Assembly (NCBI GenBank): GCA_011009095.1
Contig: VTPC01090618.1
Location: 334,118-398,117, forward strand
DNA: 64,000 bases
Direction of reading: 5' to 3'
From: Ignelater luminosus
Taxonomy: Eukaryota > Arthropoda > Insecta > Coleoptera > Elateridae
Position numbers and translations under genes: made by a program. The notes beneath the pieces were generated by a model. It made no database searches. It was given only the letters and a program-made list of their open reading frames with translations, and had not been told where the DNA came from. The stretch's first letter is position 1. The number at the start of each line of letters is the position of its first letter. Shown here piece by piece: positions 34,965-45,789 of this stretch.

Positions 34965-36406
34965 TACAGGAGCATATAGTACGACCAAAAACAAGTAAAA
35001 AGTTTCAATGAACACGGATCCGTAAATCAACCGTTTTCGAGATAAGAGCGATTTTTGTTTTTGAAAGTAAAAGAAAGCCAAAACTTTCATTATCAGTTTA
35101 GTGCTAAGCATACGCTGTTTTCAAGATAAAAGCGGTTTTTTTGTTGCTTTAATCAAAGAAACCACGACTTTGTCTAAGGTAAAACAAATGCTTTCATAAA
35201 TATTATTATTATTGTTATGGTTTTCATGTATGGTCATTCCAACGGGAATGGTTTGGAAGCACGTCGCCTTTATAGCGAGGCTTTTCCCAATCATCAACTG
35301 CCTTCGCATGTGATGTATGGAAACGTTTACCAACGGTTGAGGAGTAATGGTTCCTTTGCAAGATGTGCTTACGATAACAGACATCCAAGGTCAGTGTGTA
35401 CGCCTGAGGTTGAAGAACAAATTTTGACAATAGTAGGTGAAAACCCCGAAAAGAGTGTGAGAAGAATTTCGGCTGAAATAGGTGTAAGTAGTCATCTTGT
35501 TTGGAGAACTCTTCACCATCAACTTTTATATCCGTACCATATCCAACGGATACAAGCCCTTACTTGCCCTGACTAACAAGCAAGAATGATATTCTATTAG
35601 GGGTTTTTAAGGAAAGCTACTAAACACCCGAATTTTTCTTCCAACATTCTTTTTACTGATGAAGTCGGTTTTCCTAGAGATGCATTTTCAATTACCACAA
35701 TAATCACGTTTGGTCGGACGAAAATCCACATGCTGTTCTTGAACCCAGACATCAACAGCATTTCAGTTCGAATATCTGGGTAGGCATTTTAGGCGATCAG
35801 TTATTAGGACCGGTTGTTTTGCCACAACGTTTAACAGGTCCTGCATACCTTAACTTTCTGATAAACACTTTGCCCGAACTTTTGTAAGATGAAATTGAAT
35901 GTTTGCTTTATGCATTTTACGCTTGTATTGCTGTTAGGAAACGCCTGAACGAAACATTTCATAGGAGATGGATAGTGCGAAGGGGTCCCATTCCATGGCC
36001 TGCTAGGTCTCCCGATCTAACTCTCTTAGACTTTTGTATTTGGGGTTACTTGAAAAGTTTAGTGTACGCAACACCTGTAAATAATCTTGCCGCGCTGCAA
36101 CAGCGAATTGAGCAATGTTGTTAAACAATTCGAGCACAACGGGGCTTTTTAGAAAGAGTGCGGAGTTCCTTCTTAAGAAGATGTAGATCCTGTGTCGAAA
36201 TGAAAGGGGGACATATCAAACATCTTCTTGGATAATCGTGTTCTGTAGCACTAAATGCTAAAAACTACAAAAATTTACAAAAACGGAAATCGCTCTTATC
36301 TCGAGAACGGTTGATTTGCGGACCTAAGTTCATCAAAACTTGTTTACTTGTTTTTGATCGTACTATATGCCCCTTAAATATTTAAACGTTTTTTTAACGC
36401 CCTGTA
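34965..36406 (+). mobile_element. IS630-like DDE transposon with about 90-bp inverted repeats
   Basis: The left arm (34971-35063) and the inverted right arm (36284-36372) share AGCATATAGTACGA, then AAAAACAAGTAAA, then AAATCAACCGTT and CGAGATAAGAGCGATTT. The right end continues to CCTGTA (36401-36406). The left end shows TACAGG at 34965-34970, directly next to the shared block, so about 30 bp are missing from the left or added to the right. The two ends enclose the transposase pseudogene at 35217-36235. Inside the left arm a second, degenerate copy of the CGAGATAAGAGCG block lies at about 35108-35178. Confidence 0.85.
35217..36235 (+). pseudogene. DDE_3-type transposase (IS630/Tc-like, DUF4817-type HTH)
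   Basis: From ATG 35217 the frame reads MVFMYGHSNGNGLEARRLYS, then CTPEVEEQILTIVGENPEKS, then VSSHLVWRTLHHQLLYPYH, the usual N-terminal helix-turn-helix. Downstream, in shifted frames: ILFTDEVGF (first Asp, about 35650), NPDINSISVRIS, GPVVLPQRLTGPAYLNFL, RKRLNETFHRRWIVRRGP, then PWPARSPDLTLLDF (third acidic position kept, about 36000), then GYLKSLVYATPVNN. It ends RCRSCVEMKGGHIKHLLG with stop at 36233-36235. The HDGAPAH block with the second Asp is destroyed (near 35900). At least four frameshifts or stops. An ATT microsatellite just upstream of the ATG may have displaced the original N-terminus. Confidence 0.88.
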
Positions 36407-37555
36407 TTTTTAAATACAATATATTGACAAAATTGCATTACTTGTTACCTAAAACTCGTAGACATAAAATTTACTTTCATATTAGTTTTCGAGTCATTAA
36501 CTTTAACGTCACTAAGTTTTTAAAAAAGTAAAACAAGCATGTGAGTTTTTAAGAAAGTGGTTACGCGTTATGACCAATATTCAGAATGTCTACTAGATTA
36601 GGTTTTAATCAAAAATTACGAATTCAAAATTATAGATATTTTTCATTTGTCTCGGAAGCGAAGTATAATTATATTTATACCTATGTACATAGTAGGAAGA
36701 TTTCATCAAAATATTACAAGAACTTTGAAAACAACACAACACATTGCTCTGATAATTATTATTTTAAAATGCAGAAGCTTCACCCTTCCAAATTTTCCAT
36801 AGTTTCGCCCATTAAAATATTGAGAAAAAACACAGATAACCAACGTACTGTGTGGCGTGACATGTGGTATATTTTTAGCTAGAGCTAATAAAAAAAATCA
36901 AAGCATGTTGTACACACACTCGAGATTCTGGAGAGCTGATAAGCGATAAGGAGCGGCCTTCTTCGATCTTTGATGTAATCAAGCAAGCCGCCACTAGATA
37001 AGATAGGATATTTGTAGCGGCATCCTTAGATACAATGGATGTGTGTAATGTCCTTCGGCGAAACTCTGAACAGATGCGCAAAATTGTTGAAACGCCTCTT
37101 CTTTTTCTATGTGTGAAAATGCTAAAGAAATTCTTAATGCTGTGTCTGGTGGTTTTTTTCGTGGACGGAAGAATTGCATGCATTAGAAAGACTTCTTTTC
37201 GTTTATAAAAATGATTTTTATAATACTGGCGAACATTATTTGAAAGATATTCAAGTAATGTAGGTACTGTCTCGCTTGGAATTAGCAATAAATAAATTAA
37301 GTTAAATCAACTCTTCTTTTCCTAGAAATTTATCTAAAATAGTGTATTAAGTTAAATCCGTTTGAAGTGTTACTGCTTAGGAAGTACAGTATCGATAAAA
37401 AATTTCCTAATATCGGTATCAAGATGTTCTTATGTTATTTTTTGAGATCAGAATACCGGGGTCTTTAATAAAGGATATGTGTATGAGCATTTTCATCAGA
37501 AACAATTTGTAAAAAAAAAATTCAAAAGCCTACACTTTTTTATTATTAATGAATG
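36407..37555. other. noncoding stretch with an unassigned coding-like trace
   Basis: On the plus strand around 36925-37180 one frame reads KERPSSIFDVIKQAATR, then VAASLDTMDVCNVLRRNSEQ, then KIVETPL, interrupted by a stop. It looks like a decayed transposon-associated or gag-like helical protein, but I do not recognise the family. The rest is AT-rich with no signal. Confidence 0.3.
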
Positions 37556-37559
37556 AATC

Positions 37560-38460
37560 TTTACTGCAAAAGAGGAGTAAACCAGTCCTGTCATCAAGTC
37601 AACTAAATGTATGCTAACCCTTCTGTTAGGTGTAAATACTTTTGATACCCTGAAGTTAACTCCTATAGCTTTGGAAACCTACAGATAAACTTCCAATACA
37701 TTGAAAGTCTAATCTGAAAGCATGGACAACAATTTTTACCTTTCGTACAAAAGAAAAGAACGTCCTTTTCAGAATTTCATTCCTTCTAGACAATGCTTCT
37801 GGTCACTCCCAAAAGTCTCTTTACACAAGGAGACCTGGGAAAACTTATTTCCACAGCTATTAGACAAAATTTGAATGCTTAGAAATGCATGTTCCTAAAA
37901 GCGCACTGGCAAGGTGGTAGTGTTGATAAGACCAGTAGAACTAAAAGTAGAGCCACAAAATGTAATTGAAATCCCATTTTGAGTTCCACAGCAATAAAGA
38001 TCTTCTGGAACTTAAAGAGTGTGCTTAAAGAGGTTGCATTTAAAAGCTTTCGATATTATGTCTAAAGTTTTATTTTTTAGAAAAGGTTGATCCGGATTCG
38101 AAACGAAGTTTGAAGGTCAATAATAAATTTGTAACGGATTACGTTTGCTACGCAGATGTCTGCAGAGAAAAGACAAAAGTTTACAAATATCTTTAAATAG
38201 ATACTTTCGAGAAATCAACATCACTTGAATACTCTACTCCTTCTGTTTCTAATTTGACAAGTCCATCTACATTTCCAGCAAAAAGTATTTAGCCCTTGAT
38301 AATTCAAGTTATGATAAAAATGTGCTCCTTGCACCTGAGTTCAAAAGTTTTCCGCGGGCCCCGCATAACAGGATATGGGTTGAACGCCACCGACTCTTTG
38401 TTTCGGACTTCCTTCAGTACAGTACTGCAGGCATTAATAAATAGAAAAAAGGCTATGCTT
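37560..38460 (+). pseudogene. pogo/Tigger-like transposase relic
   Basis: Fragments in several frames: SNLKAWTTIFTF (about 37705), ISFLLDNASGHSQ (about 37780, the LLLDNA.GH catalytic strand with Asp kept), and after a long degenerate region LAPEFKSFPRAPHNR (about 38335), similar to the SPE..PFPKA linker of pogo-like elements. The N-terminal DNA-binding region was not found and the frame is broken throughout. This is weaker than the other pogo-like copies in the window, but the DNASGH block is diagnostic. Confidence 0.6.
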
Positions 38461-38739
38461 TGATTTGCAGACACCTTCAAGTTACGGCATCAATTTAGAG
38501 CATAAAATGATATTTTTCAATGGTATTTCTGTAAACGCTAACCTGGCAAGAATGTAACTCTACATATTTAATACCACATGAGCAAAAATATTTTAGACAA
38601 AGGGTAGTTATGGAAGTATTTTCAATTTGCAAACGTTTGTCTGAGTTGGAACTAAATAAAAATCAAACTGTCAGATTTCTCGCAAACCTGAAAATGCGAT
38701 TTCATTTACTTTATAATTGCAAATCACAACAATAGACCG

Positions 38740-39275
38740 CTACAACAAATGTTGAAAATAAGCTCCATTTTCTTGCAAACACAAATTAACTCCCCGCTTC
38801 ATATTTTTAAACACATTCTGGAGCGTTACCGGTGTAATAAGGGCGCATTTCTTAGCAATACGTCTCTTTGATTGAACTTGAAATCAAACCACCTCAGTAT
38901 CAAATGCGTCTATTAAAGCCTGCCGGTAATAATTCATGATAAGATTGCATTTTGTACGGAAACAAGTCAAGATCTTTTTAACTATTGTTCTGCAGGTTCC
39001 GTAAGATAATTCAACTTGCTGAAGCAGTTTTCTTAATCAAGTTGTTAGTGCTTCATCCATGCGTACCCGGATATTCTCAATGTTTTCAGTGGTACGAACA
39101 GTTGGTCTGCCGTAATCGTCCTTATATGCTTCGCATTTCCCGAAAAAACTGGGCACAATTGCTTATCATATTAAAGAAATCCGCCTCCAAAAATGCTACG
39201 CCGGGGAACTGATCGCGAAATTCATCCATACATGATCTTGTGTTGTAGATATGCTCTGGGGTGAATACCATGATA
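38740..39275 (-). pseudogene. IS630-like transposase deletion derivative (HTH plus C-terminal tail)
   Basis: On the minus strand: YNTRSCMDEFRDQFPG (39240 downward), then DDYGRPTVRTTENIENIRV, then ELSYGTCRTIVKKIL, the N-terminal helix-turn-helix of the DUF4817/Tc3-like family. After a short stretch including LRQALIDAFDTEV it jumps to TPVTLQNVFKNMKRGVNLCL, then QENGAYFQHLL and a stop at 38740-38742, the extreme C-terminus of the same family. The whole catalytic core is missing. Frameshifts occur between the pieces. The ends of the element are not resolved. Confidence 0.8.
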
Positions 39276-39533
39276 AAAATAAACGAAAATGAAATAATTA
39301 GAATATACGCCACTGGTGGATATACAAGAAACTTTATTTTAAAATTTGACGAGGGATAAACCTGGTGCGGCCCGAAGAAAACCGGCAACTTCTTGATTGG
39401 CCTGAAAAGCCCGAACAGCCCGATTGATTCGATGTAAGCTTGATAGATTTTCAAACTGTGGCCCGACCTGACCTAAACGCGAGCTTTGAGCCGGGCCACG
39501 CAAAAGTCCGAAGAAGAAACGCATTCCGTCCTC

Positions 39534-39700
39534 GGTGCAGTACAAAAATCCTCCTTTTCGGTTCAGTATGAAAATAATACTTATCCGATTCACTACAAAG
39601 ATTACTCCTGTCCAAGCCAATACGAAGAAGACCTCAATCTGGTGCAGTACAAAAACTCTCCGCTGCGGTTTAGTACGAAAATAACGTTTGTTCGAGACTA
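39534..39700 (+). repeat. 27-bp minisatellite, about six copies
   Basis: Units of 26-27 bp with the pattern .GT.CAGTACGAAAAT....TC...: GGTGCAGTACAAAAATCC, then GGTTCAGTATGAAAATAA, GATTCACTACAAAGATTA, AAGCCAATACGAAGAAGA, GGTGCAGTACAAAAACTC and GGTTTAGTACGAAAATAA. Units 1-2 and 5-6 are most alike. The plus-strand frame turns four units into 9-residue repeats around a (Q/H)Y pair (VQYENN, IHYKDY, SQYEED, VQYKNS). It abuts the truncated end of the mariner relic. Confidence 0.75.
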
Positions 39701-39704
39701 GTAC

Positions 39705-40528
39705 GAGCCCAAGCAGATCTAGAACTGTATGGGCCGCATTGGGTCGAGCATTATCATGCAGAAGAATGACTCCACTTGTGAGCTTTCCCTGACGTTTATT
39801 CTTGATGCTGACACGTAAGCGTTTTATAGTATCTGAATATCGCTCAGCCTTAAAGTTAAGACCAGGTTCTTTAAAATCCAAAAGCAGCACACCCTCGTAA
39901 TCAAAAAATTCTGTCATCATTACTTTTCCAGCCGAAGGTTGAGACAGACATTGTTTTTCCTTCGGAGATTGTGGATGCTTCCACTGCATACTCTGACGTT
40001 TGGATTTTGGTTCTTAGTGATAACACCAAGACTCATCACCAGCAACAATTTGGTGTAGAAAGGCATTGCCATGTTGTTGATAGCGCATCAAATGCTGTAA
40101 TCACAAGGCTAAACGCAGATTCTTCTCTTCATCAGTAAGCAATCACTGAGCAGCAACTTTGTGATAAGAAAGACTGTGCATTATGGAATGGACAGTTCCC
40201 ACGCTAATACTCAACATCTAAGAAAGTTCTGTAACTTCGATACGCCTATTTGCGCGTAAAGCAGAGTTCAGCTGTCTCACATTTTCATCTGATGCAGCAA
40301 CACGTACAGGTCTAAAACAGGCCAAATTTCGAGTGGATTCTCTTCCTTGTCGAAATTTTCTGCGCCATTTAACCATGCCGTATGAGAATAACTGTAGTCA
40401 CTAAATTTCATTCTCGTATAAATTTCTGTTGGCTGACGACCCTCAGCTGCCAAAGGCTGAATAACAGCAAGCAGATTATTCTCGGACAGATTCTCGATCA
40501 TGGATATCATTTTGTAACTCACTAACAA
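39705..40528 (-). pseudogene. mariner-like transposase, C-terminally truncated
   Basis: On the minus strand the gene begins near 40500 (MISMIENLSENNLLAVIQPL, then EGRQPTEIYTRMKF). It continues through RRIEVTELS, then ISVGTVHSIMH, then VAGDESWCYH (first Asp), then SMQWKHPQSPKEKQCLSQPS, AGKVMMTEFFDYEGVLLLDF, SGVILLHDNARPN (second Asp kept; the usual His after ARP is Asn) and HTVLDLLGL. At about 39705 the similarity stops and the minisatellite region starts. The third Asp and C-terminus are absent, and frameshifts occur around 40000-40400. Inactive. Confidence 0.9.
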
Positions 40529-40533
40529 TGGTT

Positions 40534-40842
40534 ATAGTACAAGAACCACTAACAGAAAAACAAAAACTGAATTCTAACTTTCTGGCGTTGTTACACATCG
40601 ACGCAGAAAGGGTACTCTGGTGAAAATTTCAACAAGCTAGGTGTGGGCATGCGCTCGTAGCGAAAATTATGAAAAAGTCTAATTTTTCGACGAAAAGAAA
40701 AGTTAGGATTTGTGGAAAAACTAGACACCTACCTCATTGAAATTTTTGAGCAGAGTACCTAGACACCTTTCTGCGTCGATGTGTAACAACGCCAGAAAGT
40801 TGGGATTCAGGTCTTCTTTTTCTGTCAGTGGCTTTTGTACTA
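40534..40842. repeat. Large imperfect palindrome next to the mariner start
   Basis: The arms 40534-40643 and 40726-40842 are inverted copies (shared blocks CTTTCTGGCGTTGTTACACA, then CATCGACGCAGAAAGG, and GTACAAGAACCACTAACAG with changes) around an 80-bp centre. A short insertion sits in the right arm. The left arm starts just upstream of the mariner gene, so a head-to-head duplication of the mariner 5' region, or an adjacent foldback element, are both possible. Confidence 0.85.
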
Positions 40843-43800
40843 TTAGAGAAGAGCCAAATGCAAATATTTTTGACAAATGCGTCATTAGTACTTAAACAAA
40901 CAAAAACTTCAATGAATTTCGTTGCCGTGGCGACGAAGTCACCGATACCTTGATCAAACATATTTCCATTGAACAATCCTCGTACTTATAGTCCACGTAT
41001 CTTCTGATCTCATTATTACGATCCCAAAATGAAATTTTAAGATTTGTAAGAGGATAGTTCAAAGTAACTTTGTGATTTTTTTTCAGAATTTTAGAATTGT
41101 CGTTTTTGGGAAATTTAAATTATAAGACTGATTTTAAACTTCGATGTGTTCATATTAAATTTAAGGCCATCAAAAGAACTGTATCTCATCTGGTAATTGA
41201 GAAAACTATTTCAGAACACAGAAAACTTTATTAAAAACTAATGCAATTAATAAATAATAATGTTTGAATGAAAGTGAAAACAGAGTTCTTTGTAACATTT
41301 TCATTAATAGCTACAACGACACTTGATGTACCAAGTTTCTTCAAGATTCGAGAGATCAAAGGAAAATTTAATTCCGAACTACATTGATTTAACATGGAAT
41401 GGCGCAATAGGTACTGTTGTACTGAATCCCATGCCCTTTTAATGTCAGAGGTTCCACCAAACATTATAACTGATTTAGAGCTATTAACTAGTAGACCAAT
41501 GTTGGTTGATTAGATTGAAGGCCAATGCTTTGTTTAATTCATGGGAGTTAAAAGGATATAGAAAAGAAAAGAATGACAACTTGAAACCATTTTCACGTGT
41601 GTCTGAAAAGAAATGAATACAGTCTTATTTCATAGTATGTAATTATGTACTACACAGAACAGGACGTGATTTGAAGTGAATTGATTAATTATTATTTGCC
41701 GATTCATGTTATTTACTTATTTCTAATTGAGTGCATAAGACACTGTAGTATTTATCTAAAATTAGCAAGTATCCAATGCATGTAAGATGTGCGTGATACA
41801 ATATTATTTTTGTATGACAACACAATATTAGTTAAAAATACTTATTTGAGTCCATGTTACCAACGCGTTATTGGATAATTAATGAAAGAATGACGAAGTG
41901 AATCGAAAAAATTAATTTAAAGCTGCGTATCAACCACTTATAAGTGTGTACTATTCCCATGTACTTACTTTGCACTTACAAGTTTGTTCAAATCAGAAAA
42001 CAACAAATTTTAATTTTTTAATAATAATCAAGTTGGTAGTACCTAATACGTTTACAACAAGTTGCAAAATTTTTTATCTCCAAAGCTAAATAGGATTGCA
42101 ACAAATCATCCGTTGACGTTTCTGGTGACAGTAAGACACGTTCCACTTCAACAGGGATATTTTTGAGAGTGTCCTCAATATTAGTTTAGGTGTCAGAATG
42201 ACCGGATGTAGGGGTGTGTAGTCACCACCACAGGCGCCTAACTTGGCGTCGCCTTATTGTTCAAGAACAGACGCTTAAGACCTTTGAGAGTAAAATTGGT
42301 CACCTTCACCTTTGGGTATATTTAAGTAGTTCCAAATGTTAAAGGAAGATATAAAAGCCAGAATTTAATTTTTTCATTCGTTATCACTTTATCAGATAAT
42401 CACGGATTATGAAATCGAAAAAAAGTGAAAACTTCCTTTTTTGCTATTAATGAAATTTGTTGAATTAATCAAGCAGTAAACTAAACCAAATCCCTTTTCA
42501 AGCTCATTTAATATTTACAAATCAAATCTAAAAACCTATTGATCTATCACGTCTAGCCTCTTCTGTAAATCGATAAAGTCGTAACTTAATATTTGCTTGA
42601 GATGATTACAAACAGAATATTGTTAAAAAATGAATGTTTATTTTGCAGGAAATAACACTGTTATCAACTTAGGTAAACAACCGTCAGAAGATAAACCTCT
42701 CTAGTTTAGTTACCAACAAGTACATATAAAAAACAGTGCAATTGAAAATGTTATTTATTATTTTAAAAAATATTAGAGTATTTCATTTTAATAACCTTTT
42801 GATATTTTATATTACTATCCAACTAGAAAAAGAGATTATTTTTTTGATTAGATTAAAATTTAATTTCCTTTTAGATATTACAAGGCATATTTTTAAAGTT
42901 AAGTTCTTAATTTCCTCAAAAGAATAACGCAATTATTATTAATAAAATCGGAGGAAGATTTTTTATCCACCTGTGTGTATTTTTAGATTTTACTTGTGGA
43001 TATCAGTTCTTAAAATAATTAAATTTGCAATTAATTCTGTTCAATTAACTCCTATAAGTAGTATGATGGCAATACAAGATTGAAATCGAGATCAACATGT
43101 CTAGATTTCTTATAGTAAGTATAAATGCGTAAAACCACTTGTAAACAGGAAATTCTCACTAAAGATTGTAGATTAGTTGCACACGTTCATTATATTATTT
43201 ATTTATAACTTATAAGTTATAAGTTATATTAGTTTTTAGTATTCCATTTGATTTTAAATCAACTTCTTCTGGACTGGAAATTTAGAAAAAATGTGTATTG
43301 CCACAGACAAAAATGGGAAATTAGTTGTTTCTTGAAAAATGATTTAGGCGTTAAGAGGTGACTCGTAAATTCGTAAACAAAAGAGAACTCGACAATTTTC
43401 AAAATTCATTCCTAGTACTTATATACTTTTATAGCTTTTTACATTTTCATCACTTGAGTTAAAACTTATCAATTTATGACCTTTTACAACAATTTTTGCA
43501 AGGTCAGAGATTTGCTTTTACAAAAACTTTCCTGGGTTTTGAGAATGTTTTTTCCGCCTTTAATCTGGATCCTAAGATTAAAAAATAATCGAACAATTAG
43601 AAAACATCGATACGTCGTGGTATACTTCGTCAGAAATAGACTTTTTTACGTTACACAATTATCTTCAATCGTTACACTCTCTTGCAATGGTTGTATATCA
43701 GTGTACAAGAAATGTTTGAAGCTATGCAGGAACATTGTATCGCATCTTGTGTTACACGAACACCTAATCAGTTGGCAACAAGTTTTCCATAGTTGGGACA

Positions 43801-44729
43801 ACTCTGATTAGAGTGGTTCCCATACGCCGTTTTTGAAGAATGAAGATTCATCCCTAGCTTTTAGGAAACGGAATTAAGCAATTCACAGCATTAGCTTGAC
43901 CCTAAATTTAATCAACCTGGCAAGCTGACCGAAATACATGCTGACCTAAAGCCCCAGATGTGAACGAAAGTGATTCCAAAATCTTGTTCTTTTGGCGTAA
44001 ACTCTTTTCTTGCCTAATCGGTTATATTAAAATTATCTATTTGAAACAAGGCCTTTTTTCCCAATAGGCTTGGTGTGTAAGTCCGGCCTAATGCCCGATA
44101 ATAAAAAACCCCGCTTACACAAGCACTCAATATACACACCGAGAGATCTAGTTGTGACTTCGCACTTGTTTATTTATCAAAATAAATTTTTCCGAAACAA
44201 TAGATGGGGTAGCCAAAAATGTAAATCGCAACCGAACAACTTCGTCATGACAAACACTGCGCAAACGTATAACAATTCGGGTTTTTTGTACCGAGAAATC
44301 AACACTTTCACTATCATAGACGTTATTCGGAAGCTCATAGGTCAGCTGAAATTTTGCAAGGCCTCGGGAAAATACATTAGTGGAACCCCAAAATATTTGC
44401 TAAAAAGAATTTTTTTTATCACAAGATTAGAACATGAAAAATTCTATGATCAAATTTTTTTAGAGATTTGAAAGTTTGAAGCTCTTCAGGGTGGAGGCTC
44501 GGCTTGAAATTTGAAAAATCAACGTCTGAGCCTACCTTGTCCTAACCCCATGATCTCCCTTAGAGACCTTATTAAAAAGCTAAACTGCGAGAGGTGTTCT
44601 ATATTAAAAGTACGGGTGAATGTTATACAAACTGCGCAATGCCCAATATTGGGCGCCATTTGTGTGGTAATAAAGTCTGAAGCGTTCTTTTGTTCAAAAC
44701 TCAATTTAGCTTCCGGGAAGCAAACAAAC
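40843..44729. other. long AT-rich stretch, nothing recognised
   Basis: No domain was recognised in either strand. A perfect 20-bp palindrome (TTATAACTT and its inverse) lies at 43203-43222. Minus-strand frames at 40845-40976 and 41231-41464 look slightly protein-like but match nothing I know. Confidence 0.5.
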
Positions 44730-45175
44730 ATGGCGTGTGTAATCGCAGAGTGCTCAAAGTGTGAGGAGCGTGGAGTTATCAGATTTTTGCAAGGTAAGGA
44801 ATTAAGCAAAGCGAGATTATCGCAGATTACAGGGCGTTTATGGCCCGAACGTTTTAAACCAGAAAGAAGTCACCGTTTGGTGCAAGAAATCTGAAGATAG
44901 ACGAACGGGGCTGAATAATGATCCGGAGAAGAAAAGAGGCAGACCAAAGACCTCACACACGGATGACAACTGCACAATTGCCGAACGTTTGATTAGGAAA
45001 GATCGTCGCATTATAGTTTGTGAAATTGCTGAAATAATTGGCATTCCTAGAAGTTATGTTTATGAAATCATATGTGACCTAACTTGACAAGCAGCAGTAT
45101 CGTGAAGGGATGTTCAAGCTAGTGTCGCACTGGGATAAATGTCTCAACGTTTACGGAAATTAAGTCGAGAAATAA
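44730..45175 (+). pseudogene. mariner (SETMAR-type) deletion derivative: HTH fused to C-terminus
   Basis: From ATG 44730: MACVIAECSKCEERGVIRFL, then VTVWCKKSEDRRTG, then KRGRPKTSHTDDNC, then RKDRRIIVCEIAEIIGIPRS, then YVYEIICDLT, the two N-terminal helix-turn-helix domains of a mariner transposase. It then jumps, within a few bases near 45085, to QYREGMFKLVSHWDKCLNVY, then GN*VEK and stop at 45173-45175, the conserved mariner C-terminus. The D,D34D core, roughly 600 bases, is missing. One frameshift lies near 44880. No inverted ends were recognised. Confidence 0.85.
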
Positions 45176-45293
45176 ACAAAAGTATGAAGTTTTTTGTGAA
45201 ATACATTAAATATTTTGTTTAAATATAAATGTTAGTGTAATTTCAGCTTGTATCTTTTAAATAGGATACTCTTCGTACTTCCATTTACTGGTT

Positions 45294-45684
45294 CAGAAAG
45301 TCTAGACACAATCGGGAATTTAAAACTATGAAGTCAGGTTGGCTCTATTGTGAGATACTGGGCAAAGACAGCGGACGCGCACCCGGACATAATGGCTGTA
45401 CCCCGCCGGTTTTATCAAGGATTTTGACACTTGCAGATAACAGAAGAATATTAGACGACTGTAAAGTGGAAACCTTTTCTGCTTAAATAGAAGTAAGCGA
45501 AAGTAACCAATGAAGTCAATGAGACTACTGTGAGGCGCCTAATGAAGTTGGTCAATTCAAAATTGAGCCATCGCGTCGCGTCGGAAATAATCAAGATTAA
45601 GTTATGCGATTTTTTTCATAATGTTCTAGACAATAAATGCTATAAATAAATACTCAGAAAAGTTTAATTTTTCCTAGACTGTAC
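45294..45684 (+). pseudogene. Tc1-like transposase fragment in a short derivative
   Basis: Frames near 45420-45620 read SRILTLADNRRILDDCKVE, then VTNEVNETTVRRLMKL, then KLSHRVASEI, resembling the second helix-turn-helix of Tc1 transposases (RVS..TVRRRL). The segment ends near CCTAGACTGTA (45673-45683), the inverse of a TACAGTCTAGG end. AGTCTAG at 45299-45305 may be the other, eroded end. If so, it is a 390-bp deletion derivative. Confidence 0.45.
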
Positions 45685-45789
45685 TCTCTATTTCCGAAAG
45701 AGGAAGCATGAATCTTTCCATGTACAGACTTAAGTAGCGGATCTATGCACAATGTTTTTTCTAAGACTATTGTCTGTGTTTTTTGTTTT

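Noticed and set aside
35657..35670. CTGATGAAGTCGG as a hammerhead-like core
   Set aside because: It is the codons for the TDEVG motif of the transposase; no stem II or GAAA.
40845..40976. Minus-strand peptide MFNGNMFDQGIGDFVATATK and onward, protein-like
   Set aside because: No recognised family, no convincing splice sites, and it runs into the palindrome; not enough to call a gene.
44070..44471. 133-codon plus-strand frame upstream of the mariner derivative
   Set aside because: No family motif or repeats; composition typical of a chance frame.
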